Assembly (NCBI GenBank): GCA_963576565.1
Contig: OY755044.1
Location: 51,281,847 to 51,345,846 of the forward strand
DNA length: 64,000 bases
Source of the DNA: Aspidapion aeneum
Taxonomy: Eukaryota > Arthropoda > Insecta > Coleoptera > Brentidae
Direction of reading: 5' to 3'
Shown: positions 30,331 to 40,407 of the stretch, one piece after another
Position numbering within the stretch: the first letter of the stretch is position 1
Layout of the letters: the number at the start of each line of letters is the position of its first letter
The notes under the pieces: model-generated
The model's database searches: none
Told to the model about the DNA's origin: nothing
The model's input: only the letters and a program-made list of their open reading frames with translations
Program-made: the position numbers and the translations under genes

Positions 30331-32179
30331 CTAAACGAAACTCCTCTAGTATTCCTTCCAATCTATATCTAGATAATGAAAAGAGTGAAATGGGTATTGA
30401 GGCAGCAAATCTGTTTGCAAGCTACTTTAGTTCTGTTTACTCTCAGAAACAGCCCAATTACCAGGATAAACTTTCATACAGCATCAATAACATCACAAAC
30501 TACTGTATTTCCATATCAGACATCTATAGTGAGCTTTCTACTCTTGACATTTCAAAGGGACCTGGCCCTGATAACATCCCCCCAATTTTCCTAAAAAACT
30601 GCTCTTTCATTCTTTCTAGACCTCTTCATCTAATCTTCAACACATCAATCACTTCTGGGATTTTTCCTGACATCTGGAAGTCCAGTTATGTCATCCCCAT
30701 TCATAAGTCTGGTGACAGCTCAAATATTAGAAACTATAGGCCAATCAGTATAATGAGCACTATACCTAAAATCTTTGAGAAATTTATAACAATACATCTA
30801 ACATCTTTTTTATCTCCAATAATCATAAATGAGCAATATGGTTTCAGTGCTGGACGGAATACTGAACTCAATCTTATTTCCCATTCAGTGAACATTATTG
30901 AGGCCTTGGAGAATGGTTCTGAAGTTCATACAATATACACAGACTTTGCCAAGGCTTTCGATAAGGTTCCACATAATGTGATGCTCAAAAAACTAAAGTT
31001 TTATGGCATATCCGATCCCATATTGAGCTGGATCCAGAGTGCCATGACGGGTCGTACTCAGAAAGTCAAAATCAATGGTTTCATATCACAGGACATTCCT
31101 GTTTTGTCAGGAGTCCCACAAGGCTCGCATTTAGCTCCAGTTATTTTTAATTGCTTCATAAATGATGCCGCAGCTTGTTTTAATTCTAGCACTTTCTTAT
31201 TTTTTGCTGATGATTTAAAAACTTCTAAAATTATCTCTGGTCCACAGGACTGTCTGGAGCTACAGCAAGAACTCAATAACTTTGTTAAGTGGTGTGATGA
31301 CAATGGAATGGAACTAAACATCTCCAAGTGCAGATTGATGATATTTTCAAGGAAACGAGACAAAACTTTACATAACTATCTCATTAAAGATAAAGTCCTT
31401 TCAATATCTGACTCTATAACGGATCTCGGCGTCATTCTTGATCCTGAGCTTTCCTTTATTGATCATATCACATATATAGTTAACAAGGCATTTAGAATGC
31501 TTGGCTTCATTAAAAGAAACACTCATGACTTCAGTACTCTTCATGCACTTAAAATTCTCTATTGCAGCCTTGTGAGGTCCCATCTTGATTATGCATCTTC
31601 TGTTTGGAGTCCACACTAACAATCTCATATTTCGAGAATTGAAAGAGTTCAAAAGAAGTTTCTACAATACATTAATTTTAAATTTTTCAACAATGAATTG
31701 ACCTATGAAACTCTTTATCAAAGATTAAATCTCATTCCTTTGTCAACAAGAAGAGAACACCATGACCTTCAACTACTTTTCAAAATCTTAAACTCTTTAG
31801 TAGACTGTCCGAGCCTTACTAGTAAAATAACTCTAAATGCTCCTCAAGTTAATACTAGAAATCATCATCTTTTCCATATTCCTTTTCATCGTTCTAACTA
31901 TGGCAAAAATTCATTCTTTTCTAGAAGTATGTCACTGGCAAATCAGAGCCCCTCTCTTGATTTTTTCGGGTCTAAAAAACAGTTTTTGAATCAACTCTCC
32001 CAGGTACCTTAACTCTGGTTTATTACCTCACTGTATTATTTTTGTTTTTTTTTTTAGATTATTTATGTTATGTACTAAGTACAAATTTTTTTTTTCTGTA
32101 TTTTTATTTTGTACCTTTTTTAAAAAATGGGCATTTTGTCCGTCAATAAATGAAATGAAAAAAAATGAAATGAAAAAAA
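30331..32179 (+). mobile_element. 5'-truncated Jockey/CR1-group LINE inside BEL A gag
   Basis: The insertion is antisense to BEL A and flanked by AAGCCT (30325-30330 and 32180-32185). It lacks the endonuclease, as 5'-truncated LINEs often do, and ends in AATGAAATG- and A-rich repeats. It is younger than BEL A. Confidence 0.88.
30332..32012 (+). pseudogene. LINE reverse transcriptase, 5'-truncated, one stop
   Basis: One frame gives RT blocks STLDISKGPGPDNIPPIFLK, SYVIPIHKSGDSSNI, NYRPISIMSTIPKIFEKF, QYGFSAGRNTELNL, TIYTDFAKAFDKVPH, GVPQGSHLAPVIFNCFIND and the catalytic box FFADDLKTSK, then MELNISKCRLMIFSR and DLGVILDPELSFIDHI. A TAA at 31617-31619 after SSVWSPH interrupts it, but the same frame continues with HISRIERVQKKFLQY to 32012. 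No other lesion was seen. RT alone, without endonuclease, cannot mobilise the copy. Confidence 0.9.
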
Positions 32180-32185
32180 AAGCCT

Positions 32186-32239
32186 ATTAAGAGCGGCGGT
32201 ACGCTTCATCAAAAGTCTTTTTAGTTTTTCACCAGCCAT
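32186..32239 (-). pseudogene. BEL A Gag N-terminus (separated by the LINE)
   Basis: ATG at 32237-32239 (minus strand) starts MAGEKLKRLLMKRTAALNRL, a basic helix, and reaches the LINE target site in the frame that continues at 30324. It is too short to stand alone as a gene. Confidence 0.7.
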
Positions 32240-32691
32240 AATGATTAATAAAATTATTTAAACAAATTAAAATTTTTAAATCTTGCCAATAGCTTTAACT
32301 CAAAATACAAATCCTTGTAAAAATACCACTATGCGTATTTATGGATGTACGTTGGTAGCAAGGTACACCATGCAAAAGGTTGCAAAAACGATCAAAAAAT
32401 ATTTTACGATTATTCAAATTTTCTAAAACTGTGGCCTAGTGTTTTCGTAGGCACCGAAAATCACGCTTTCAAAAAGAAATCCTGTGTGTTAGAACGGCTA
32501 ACTCACCCGGGTAACCTACCTACTCCACTATACACACACGTTTATATGCAAATGGTTCGATTGGGGGTCTCGCGAAGTAAACCTAATGTTGGCCAGTCCA
32601 CACGACAACTGATCGCGGGTATATCGATTGCTGTCACACAAACAGCAGGCGCTCGGGTGACTTCCACCAGTCACCTACACAAACATATAAA

Positions 32692-32708
32692 TCCGGTTCG
32701 AAGCGAAC
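32692..32708 (-). promoter_or_regulatory. BEL A primer binding site, degenerate
   Basis: On the plus strand ATCCGGTTCGAAGCGAAC lies 4-5 bases from the 5' LTR. It aligns with the tRNA-Tyr-type site of element B (ATCCGGCTCGAAGGACCA) but has several changes at the TGG end, so priming would be impaired. Confidence 0.5.
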
Positions 32709-32712
32709 AAAA

Positions 32713-33297
32713 TGAATCGCCGGGGTTCAGTATCACGAAAATTATTAGAATGGACTGTAATTAATTAATGTTGCTGGTTTTAAATTATCACACAATTTAT
32801 GGATACCTCAAAAAACTCTAGGGCCAAGGTGTAAGCCTGTCCAAAAGTAAGAAATGGCGAGAAAAAAAACTGATCATAAAGTGGCGAATGGCACTAACCT
32901 CTTGTGTGATTCCTGTCGGTCCTGGGGGCCCCACTTGCAGGATCTCTCCAATTCTTCTCCAACTTCGTCGGCACACTGTAGACGGTTTTTTGAGTATTTT
33001 TGAAACACAAACAGTCAATGGGACTGCCAAAGAAATAGCAAAATCACAGTAATTTGTAAAATGACTTGAGCAGTATGGCTGCCGAAAAGCAAGTGTCTTT
33101 TTAACAATTTTTTCTCTATCATTAGTTCCTGATTCCCACACGTGCCAATGAGGGCCACCTTATGGATCAAAAATATTATTTTTCACGAAATATTTTTAAA
33201 TTGCCAGGGCCTACGAGTTTTGAAGGCCTCACTTAAAAAATAAAATAAAATACTAAAAATTAACAAAAACTAAAAAGTAACATTCGCGGAGCGAACA
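32713..33297 (-). repeat. BEL A 5' LTR
   Basis: It is the partner of 24371-24955 with the same TG...CA ends. Differences seen include small indels (CTCTAGGGCC against CTCTCC, GAGGGCC against GAGGGAGCC) and a few substitutions. The frame on the minus strand inside it (32818-33141) also occurs in the other LTR, but nothing shows that it is translated. Confidence 0.92.
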
Positions 33298-33553
33298 CTG
33301 GCCTTCATCTGCATCATCATATCGCTCGCTTAATGTTTCTCACATTTAGTCGACTCGAGCCGATTTCATCCGAATGAGCGTTACATTCGTTACACAGCCG
33401 AGCCTAACTGCTAAACGCGCCTAAAGAAGTTTACACTTCAAAAACTAGAAACATGTAAAACATCAATATTTTTATTTTTTGCATACTTAGTACTTAAAAT
33501 TTCAACTCTAATCAGTATTTATTGGATTTACCGATAATAAAATGATTAGTTAG

Positions 33554-34082
33554 TGTACTATTCCCTTTGATAACTGTAGTACTCCACTGGCCTTAGATTT
33601 GTAAAAAGTTAAAATTTTAGAGTAGTAGAGAGAAACGACAATTGGGATGACTTACCCCACTTGTTCTTCTTTTTTGATCCTGGAGGTACCTCCTTGCAGC
33701 TGTGGCGACACCTTTTCACTCAAAGTTTATATTTTAAGGGGCTTAGAGTTTATAAAAAATAACGTTATGGTTTCACAATTTTACAGGCAACATCGAGTAA
33801 TTAATTTCAAATATTAACAGCGCAGGTAAATAAGAGTTTATTTCGAGGTTTATTCGAAAAGCGAGTTTGAGATACTAAAATCCACTTTAAATTTGTCTGT
33901 GCACAATGCCTATTTTTTGCAGCAAAAAAATATCATCCCAATTGAAAAAACGCGATAAAGAAAGAATATAAATCCAAAGTATACAAAATAAAAACAAGTT
34001 TCAATTTTCTTATAACCACAGTGGAATAGATAATTATTACCCAAAAATAATTAAAACTAAACTAATTAGCGGTAACGCTACA
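33554..34082 (-). repeat. BEL B 3' LTR
   Basis: The plus strand runs TGTACTATTCCC ... GGTAACGCTACA, matching 39781-40308. In element sense it follows the purine tract complementary to 34083-34095. Confidence 0.93.
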
Positions 34083-34113
34083 TTTTCCCCCCACCTTTAA
34101 AAGTATACAACTT

Positions 34114-34436
34114 TTAAACGGAACTATTTAGAGAGTCCGGTAAAGGACATAGCTTTACTACCGGTCGCTTAATTACACCATTAACAGTACGCACCGACAC
34201 CACTCTAGTTATGCCGTCCTTACCAGGAAAAATATTTTCTATGCGCCCCAAATGCCATTTTGTTGGAGGCGCAAGGGGGCTGTTTATAATTACAAGAGTA
34301 CCAGGTAAAATTGGAGTACCGGGCATATGCCACTTTGCACGTTGCATTAATGTGTGAAGGTATTCGTTCCTCCATCTATACCAAAAGTCTTGATGAAGCC
34401 TTTGAATTAACTGCCATCGAGTTAAAGATTCATTTT
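34114..34436 (-). pseudogene. BEL B pol C-terminal domain (DUF5641-like)
   Basis: The frame ends KRPVVKLCPLP as in the other BEL elements and includes AKWHMPGTPILPGTLVIIN and KWHLGRIENIFPGKDGI. Upstream it reads through RWQLIQRLHQDFWYRW to about 34436, where an indel in the A5 run separates it from the integrase frame. The role of this C-terminal domain in BEL/Pao is not settled. Confidence 0.85.
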
Positions 34437-35465
34437 TAAATGAGTTAAATCAAAGTCTGGCAACGCTGTTAACGGTTCAAGGGTTAAAAAATGCCCCGGG
34501 GTTAAATCAGATAAATCGTTAGGATCACTTGATACCGAGACAAGGGGACGCGAATTTAGAAGAGCTTCTATCTGTACTAGGCAAGTATACATCTCTTCAT
34601 ATGTTAAATTCTGGTCGCCTACAACACGACTTAAATGGGTTTTTACGGACTTAATGCCAGCCTCCCATAAACCTCCCATGTGCGGGGCTGCCGGGGGGTT
34701 AAAATGCCACTCTAATTTTTCAACTTCGGCAGCTTTAGCAAACATATCCGCGATTTGTTTCGCTGCACCTTTAAAATTGCTACCGCAATCACTCGTTAAT
34801 TTTACCACTCGTCCACGTCGTGCTATGAAACGCCGAAGTGCTGCCAAAAAGGCTTCCGAGGAGAGATCCGAAGCTAACTCTAAATGTAAAGCGCGCGTGG
34901 AGAAACATACAAATAAAACGATATAAGCCTTATAAGTCTTCGCGCCGCGACTTTTAGCCATGGTAATTAAAAAAGGGCCGCCAAGGTCAACGCCTGAGCG
35001 CGAAAAAGCGCGTAATTCAGAAACCCTTAAAGGAGGCAAATCTCCCATAGGCGCTTCAAAGGGTTTAGGGTTTAACCGCCAACAAGAGTGACATTTTGAA
35101 ATAATCGAGCGTATTGTTTTTTTAGCGGAGAGAATCCAAAATCTTTGAGAAATTAAAAAATGTAGGGTTTGCACCCCAGGGTGAAGATACTGTTTATGAT
35201 AACTCTCAATAATTAAATATGTTAAGCGACATTTACGGGGTAACAATATAGGATGTTTCTGCGAGTAATCTAAGTTAGAATTTCTGAGACGACCTCCAAC
35301 TCTTAATAAACCAGAAGAATCAATAAAGGGATTTAATTTTCTAAATTCTTTCGATAGAGAATTTTTATTTTGAATATTGTTTATTTCTTCTGAAAAATAA
35401 ATATTTTGGACGCGTTTTATTAATACCAAAAGAGCCTCGTCCAATTCCTTTAAACTAAAATACCC
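34422..35465 (-). pseudogene. pol: BEL B integrase
   Basis: The frame holds the zinc domain (QYLHPGVQTLHFLISQRFW, CHSCWRLNPK) and catalytic core (GVDLGGPFLIT, LTSDCGSNFKGA, MGGLWEAGIKSVKTHL), so all three acidic residues are present. It ends VLNSRPL-like (ALLNSRPLVSVSSDPND) and SDLTPGHFL before an A5-run frameshift near 34432-34436. At its start an A8 run (35466-35473) separates it from the preceding frame. Integrase inserts the cDNA with a 5-bp stagger, consistent with the duplications here. Confidence 0.88.
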
Positions 35466-35705
35466 AGTTTTTTTTATTATCCTTATTTTTTAAATTATAA
35501 ACAAATCTTAAAATATAGCAGATAATGCGTTGAATCTTAGATAAAAAGGAGTATTTTTCTATGAGCGTATCAATATATTCTGTGTCAGCGAAATTAGCAA
35601 GGACAACTTTTTGCTGCTCCTCTAAAGCAATGGAACAAGGTTTTACTTCATCCAAAGTTAAGTCCCAAGTGTCGGAAGTTTTTTGCAAAAAAATAGGTCC
35701 CCCCA
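35455..35705 (-). pseudogene. BEL B RNase H to integrase linker
   Basis: A short frame between two homopolymer indels (G6 at about 35699-35704, A8 at 35466-35473) carries WGGPIFLQKTSD and YSFLSKIQRIICYILRFVYN, the linker between RNase H and integrase in BEL elements. It belongs to the same polyprotein, not to a separate gene. Confidence 0.8.
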
Positions 35706-38700
35706 CCATAAGGGATTGTTGATTAACTCGGAGGGTAATTTACCCCTACTACACAGATCAGCGAGGTTATCTTCAGTTGGCACATAATGCCATAAATCGG
35801 GAGAAACCCTTTCTTGTATATGGTTCACGCGATTAGAAATATAAGTTTTCCACAAATAGGGTGGTTTTTTTATCCAAGCGAGGTTGACGAGAGAATCAGT
35901 CCATGCAAAGACTTTATTAATATGAATTTTATTTTCGAAAGTTTTTATTACAAAGGAGAGTAAATCTGATAATAAAACAGCACCTTGCAATTCTAAACGT
36001 GGTAAGGTAACCTTTTTAAGCGGGGCAACCTTTGATTTAGAGCAGATTAAGAATGTTTTTATTTTATTATTTTCAATGGTAAGTATGCGAATATAAATCG
36101 CGGCACCATACCCACGCATGCTTGCGTCTGAGAAACCATGTAATTGACATGATAAAAAATTATTAGAAATAATTCGACGAGGTATATTGCAATTTTTAAG
36201 AAGGGGTAACTCGACTTTAAACTGTTGCCATTTATTTATAACGTCGGATGGAGGTTCTTGATCCCAGTCGAGACCTAGAGTCCACAAATACTGAATAAGA
36301 TACTTAGCAAATAAAGTAATAGGAGATAAATAGCCTAGAGGATCATAAATTTTATGTATCTCGGAAAGTAAAGAGCGTTTAGTGCAAACAGAATTTTGGC
36401 AAGTTACATTATAAGAAAAATGATCGGAGCTGGGATTCCATTCTAAGCCTAATATTTTAAAACTAAAATTCTCATCATGGAGATCCAATGAAAGGGATTC
36501 ATGGAGTAAATATTCGGGGGGTAAGTGAGAGAGTAAAGAGGGTTCATTACTAGCCCATTTTCTTAATTCGAAATTTCCACATTTTAAAATGTCAATTAAC
36601 TCCCTTTGAGCACATAGAGCCTCTTTAATAGAGTTGAAACCTGCTGCACCATCATCGACAAAAAATTGAGTTTTTAAGATATTTGCAGCGACAGGATATT
36701 GGTCTCGATAATCTTGAGCTAATTGTAATAAAGTTCGAATAGCATGGAAAGGTGATGACGTTACACCAAAAGTGCAAGTTAAGAGCCTATACTCTTTTAG
36801 AGGTTCCGAATTAGAAAAACGCCAAAAAATACGTTGGTAATCAACATGCTTGCGATTTAAAAGAATTTGGTTAAACATCATTTTTATATCGCACGAAAAA
36901 ACTACAAGAGGCAGTCTAAAATTAAGTAAAATTGCACAAATATCGCGCTGCAATTTTGGACCGGGAAAAAGCATGTCATTAAGACTGGGGTGTCTAAAAA
37001 CGTGACTTGCCGCATTAAAAACAACCCCCAGTTTTGTGGTAGCACTTTCTGGTTTGAGTACACAATGGTGTGGGAGATAAAAAGAATTTTCTAAATTTTT
37101 GAAGGGGTCGACAATTTCTTCCATTATATTATTTTGCAAATAATTGGACATAAATTCGCAGTATTTTTGGTAAATTTCGGGGTTACGCAATAATTTATTT
37201 TCGAGGGAGTAAAAACGTTTCATTGCTAGAGTGCGAGTGTCTCCAAAAGAGGGAGCGGGTTCGCGAAATGGCAGACTAACAATATAGCGGCCTTCGTTAT
37301 TTCTAGAGAGTGTTTTGCAATATATTTCTTCTGCGAGTTGATCATCAGGGGTTAAAAGGGGTGCTGAGGGTGGTTCCTCGATTTGCCAGAACCGTTTTAA
37401 ATTTTTATCGAGTTCAGATTCAAAACTAGAACATAAAAAAGAGTTAATTTTACATTGAGAGGGGATGCTAACTTTGCCTGTGATTACGTAACCAAACGTG
37501 GTTAAAATAGCAGTAGGTTCGTTAGAGTGGACACCAGAAATTTTATGCGATTGTAGTACGAGGGGGAAAATATCTGCGCCTAATAGCATATCAATCGGCC
37601 CCGGCATATTATAATGAGGGTCGGCGAGCGGTAAATTAGAAATATGCTTCCACGAGGTTTCTACAAAGCGAGTAGAGGGAAGCTTATTGCAAATTTGAGG
37701 TAAGACAATGGCATTTACAGTGTAGAGGGGGTTTTCTTCATTTTTGGGGCGTATGTTGCAAATCACCATTTTTGAAGCATGAGAGTTCATTAACCCTAAC
37801 CCGCTAATATTCATATTTAAATTATTATAGGGTAATTTTAACTTTTTAGCCAAATTTTCGGTTATCGCCGAAATCTCACTCCCTCCATCCAAAACCGCGC
37901 GTATTTCGTGATAATAACCTTGAGAGTCACGAATTTCACATATAATAGTAGAGAGCAAAACACCGGTCAACGAAGAGGAGGTATTATTAAAGGAGTTTGA
38001 ATCAAAACTAAGCATTGCCTGAGAGCTGCTGGGATTAGAATATTGACTATTTACGCTTTGACTATTATTAGTATTTTGAGGTCCGCTTTGAGGGGAGCTA
38101 TTTCGTGTGCTTTGAGTTTGAGGAGAGTTGTTTCGGTAATTCTGAGGCGAGTTATTATAATTATTAGTATTTTGAGGTTGAGTTTGAGGGCGAAAATCAT
38201 TTTGAGGGAAGTGGAGTAAAGTATGATGGCTTCTCCCGCATCTTAAACACAAAATACTGGAGTTACAGCCCTCCTTGGAGTGCTTTAATCCTAAACAATT
38301 TACGCACCAGCGATTAGCTTTTACCATATTAAAACGCTCTTGAGGGGTTTTTTCTAAAAACAAAGGACAGCGGTAAATCAAATGACCTTGAGCTTGACAA
38401 ACGGCGCATGTATTATTTGAGGAAACATTATTATTTGAGGTTGAATTATTATTTGTAAATAATGAGTGATGTCTTGGTCTTAAATTATATGTTCTGGTCT
38501 CAAACGTCTTGGATCTAGTATTTGGAGGTTTTAAGCTTGAGTGAGAGGAGGACTGCGATTTAATTTCGGTAATAAAATCAACGGTTTCAAGCGCGTTACA
38601 TTGTTTACATAAAAAAATTTGAAGTTCAGAAAATTTTGGTATTTTTTTTGAGTTGTGATGTAATTCAAATCGAGTCACTGTGTCCTGGTCTAAACAATGC

Positions 38701-39464
38701 AATAATTTTTGACATAAAATAAAATCCCATCCAGAGGTGTCTATTTTTAAATTACTTAAAGCCGAAACATTTTCTGTAAACGTGTTTAAAAGTGCGCGCA
38801 AATTTTGAGAGTTTGGGGAGGTTATCCTTTTTTCATTTTCAATTTCTTGCCAATGGCAACTAGCTATTAAGCGTATGTTATCGTAACGTTCCATAAGTGC
38901 CTCATAAGCAACCTCGTAATTCGCGCCAGTTACGGGGGTGCATTTAACGATCGAAAGGGGTTCATTTTCTAAGGAGCTTATTAATAAATTATATTTCTCA
39001 ATATCCGCAATATTTGGGTTATTATGAACAATGACGTCATACATGTCAATAAAACTTTTCCATTGTTTTAAATTGGCCGAATAGGTAGGAATTCTAACTT
39101 TAGGGTACTTGGCATTTGTGCGCAAAGTTGGCTGATTAATCTGGGTAGGAGCATTAGGTTTAAACAGGGATTCATTAATTTCTAAAATCTTATAATACTT
39201 ATCGCAAAAACTTTTTTCCATATCCACAAGGCTCTTTAGATGATCATCGGCCTCCTCTTTCATTGAGAAACATTGCAATAGAAAAGCGTGTTGTTTTTGA
39301 AAATCTTTATAAATAGATTCGAGATGGCGCATGCGCATTTCAAAATTTGGGCGAACAAGAGGGTACTCTAACGCGTCACTTGCGATAGTGTGTAAATCAT
39401 TTATTTTGGCCTCTAATTGTTGGCACAAAATATTAGCTTGTTTTATTTTAGCTTCGTTCGACAT
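35658..39464 (-). CDS. gag-pol: BEL B Gag, protease, RT and RNase H
   Basis: ATG at 39462-39464 starts a 1268-codon frame. Order: Gag core (VRIPTYSANLKQWKSFIDMYD, ALMERYDNIRLIASCHWQ), Cys/His clusters (CAVCQAQGHLIYRC, CVNCLGLKHSKEGC, CLRCGRSHHTLLHF), an Asn/Gln/Ser-rich linker, protease (VLDGGSEISAITE, with DGG in place of the usual DSG), RT (SCDIKMMFNQILLN, TCTFGVTSSPFHAI, catalytic FFVDDGAAG) and RNase H (LHGFSDASMRGYGAAIYI, RLELQGAVLLSDLL, AWTDSLVNLAWI). The last residues after PLWWG are out of frame because of the G6-run indel. The protease Ser-to-Gly change may weaken it. Confidence 0.92.
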   Translation of the reverse strand: MSNEAKIKQANILCQQLEAKINDLHTIASDALEYPLVRPNFEMRMRHLESIYKDFQKQHAFLLQCFSMKEEADDHLKSLVDMEKSFCDKYYKILEINESLFKPNAPTQINQPTLRTNAKYPKVRIPTYSANLKQWKSFIDMYDVIVHNNPNIADIEKYNLLISSLENEPLSIVKCTPVTGANYEVAYEALMERYDNIRLIASCHWQEIENEKRITSPNSQNLRALLNTFTENVSALSNLKIDTSGWDFILCQKLLHCLDQDTVTRFELHHNSKKIPKFSELQIFLCKQCNALETVDFITEIKSQSSSHSSLKPPNTRSKTFETRTYNLRPRHHSLFTNNNSTSNNNVSSNNTCAVCQAQGHLIYRCPLFLEKTPQERFNMVKANRWCVNCLGLKHSKEGCNSSILCLRCGRSHHTLLHFPQNDFRPQTQPQNTNNYNNSPQNYRNNSPQTQSTRNSSPQSGPQNTNNSQSVNSQYSNPSSSQAMLSFDSNSFNNTSSSLTGVLLSTIICEIRDSQGYYHEIRAVLDGGSEISAITENLAKKLKLPYNNLNMNISGLGLMNSHASKMVICNIRPKNEENPLYTVNAIVLPQICNKLPSTRFVETSWKHISNLPLADPHYNMPGPIDMLLGADIFPLVLQSHKISGVHSNEPTAILTTFGYVITGKVSIPSQCKINSFLCSSFESELDKNLKRFWQIEEPPSAPLLTPDDQLAEEIYCKTLSRNNEGRYIVSLPFREPAPSFGDTRTLAMKRFYSLENKLLRNPEIYQKYCEFMSNYLQNNIMEEIVDPFKNLENSFYLPHHCVLKPESATTKLGVVFNAASHVFRHPSLNDMLFPGPKLQRDICAILLNFRLPLVVFSCDIKMMFNQILLNRKHVDYQRIFWRFSNSEPLKEYRLLTCTFGVTSSPFHAIRTLLQLAQDYRDQYPVAANILKTQFFVDDGAAGFNSIKEALCAQRELIDILKCGNFELRKWASNEPSLLSHLPPEYLLHESLSLDLHDENFSFKILGLEWNPSSDHFSYNVTCQNSVCTKRSLLSEIHKIYDPLGYLSPITLFAKYLIQYLWTLGLDWDQEPPSDVINKWQQFKVELPLLKNCNIPRRIISNNFLSCQLHGFSDASMRGYGAAIYIRILTIENNKIKTFLICSKSKVAPLKKVTLPRLELQGAVLLSDLLSFVIKTFENKIHINKVFAWTDSLVNLAWIKKPPYLWKTYISNRVNHIQERVSPDLWHYVPTEDNLADLCSRGKLPSELINNPLWWGDLFFCKKLPTLGT

Positions 39465-39758
39465 TTCTCCCAAAAAAAAGACAAAAAATACTATTAAAAA
39501 ACCTTTAGTATAGTGGAAAAAGCAATACCAAATTTATCAAAGTTTTTTAATTACAAAAAACTGGTAAAATACACTTATGAGAGAGAGATTTACGAGTAAC
39601 GAGAGAGAAAGAAAATATTCTGCCTGGCGACCGCCACGGAGATTAAGCGACCTTGTACCTACAGTTTTAATTTTATGATCTTTTTTATATATAAGTTTTT
39701 TATACTTTATTATAAGAAAATTGAAACTTTCCACAAAATCAATGCGAACTGGTATATA

Positions 39759-39775
39759 TCCGGCTCGAAGGACCA
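39759..39775 (-). promoter_or_regulatory. BEL B primer binding site, tRNA-Tyr type
   Basis: The plus strand reads TCCGGCTCGAAGGACCA, the 3' end of animal tRNA-Tyr including CCA as I know it, so the minus strand (TGGTCCTTCGAGCCGGA) can pair with that tRNA. It lies five bases from the 5' LTR, the expected place. This is not a tRNA gene: no other tRNA part is present. Confidence 0.8.
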
Positions 39776-39780
39776 CAAAA

Positions 39781-40308
39781 TGTACTATTCCCTTCGATAA
39801 CTGTAGTACTCCACTGGCCTTAGATTTGTAAAAAGTTAAAATTTTAGAGTAGTAGAGAGAAACGACAATTGGGATGACTTACCCCACTTGTTCTTCTTTT
39901 TTGATCCTGGAGGTACCTCCTTGCAGCTGTGGCGACACCTTTTCACTCAAAGTTTATATTTTAAGGGGTTTAGAGTTTATAAAATATAACGTTATGGTTT
40001 CACAATTTTACAGGCAAAATCGAGTAATTAATTTCAAATATTAACAGCGCAGGTAAATAAGAGTTTATTTCGAGGTTTATTCGAAAAGCGAGTTTGAGAT
40101 ACTAAAATCCACTTTAAATTTGTCTGTGCACAATGCCTATTTTTTGCAGCAAAAAAATATTATCCCAATTGAAAAAACGTGATAAAGAAAGAATATAAAT
40201 CCAAAGTATACAAAATAAAAACAAGTTTCAATTTTCTTATATCACAGTGGAATAGATAATTATTACCCAAAAATAATTAAAACTAAACTAATTAGCGGTA
40301 ACGCTACA
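39781..40308 (-). repeat. BEL B 5' LTR
   Basis: Partner of 33554-34082, with the same ends. Differences include CCCTTTGAT/CCCTTCGAT, AACGCGAT/AACGTGAT and one single-base indel. Confidence 0.93.
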
Positions 40309-40407
40309 GTTAGTGTCGAATACAAAATATCTGATACTCGAACAGGAAGTATCAGTATCTACTCGATACTTGGAAAAGTAATCGTTGCATACACAACTAC
40401 TAAGCGC

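Larger units (their letters stand above)
24371..33297 (-). mobile_element. BEL/Pao element A, nearly full length
   Basis: It is bounded by 585-bp LTRs and by the 5-bp duplication CTGGC (24366-24370 and 33298-33302). Minus-strand order is 5' LTR (32713-33297), primer site, gag, protease, RT, RNase H, integrase, polypurine tract, 3' LTR (24371-24955). A Jockey/CR1-group LINE (30331-32179) disrupts gag near its start, and two frameshifts lie in gag and protease. About 10 differences between LTRs (by eye, several of them indels) suggest a fairly recent insertion. Confidence 0.92.
33554..40308 (-). mobile_element. BEL/Pao element B, full length
   Basis: LTRs of 529 and 528 bp, about eight differences by eye, are flanked by GTTAG duplications (33549-33553 and 40309-40313). 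The element carries a tRNA-Tyr-type primer site, gag-pol on the minus strand and a polypurine tract GGTGGGGGGAAAA. Three one-base frameshifts in pol, all in homopolymers, are its only obvious lesions. Confidence 0.93.
23880..40399. mobile_element. hAT-like element expanded by two BEL/Pao insertions
   Basis: CTAAGCGC stands at 23872-23879 and again at 40400-40407, a perfect 8-bp target duplication as made by hAT transposases. The ends are imperfect inverted repeats: TAGTGGTGTGCAAATAC at the left, and the complement of the right end reads TAGTTGTGTATGCAAC. GTATCGAGTAGATA-like words lie inside both ends. Removing the BEL elements leaves 23880-24370, 33303-33553 and 40314-40399, about 830 bp without a transposase frame, so the element is non-autonomous and old. 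Confidence 0.7.

Noticed and set aside
32818..33141. Minus-strand 107-codon frame in the BEL A LTR (also at 24455-24797)
   Set aside because: The repetition merely reflects the LTR pair; indels between the LTRs alter the frame, so it is not a conserved gene.
39759..39775. tRNA gene fragment
   Set aside because: Only the last 17 bases of a tRNA are present, next to an LTR, which is a primer binding site.
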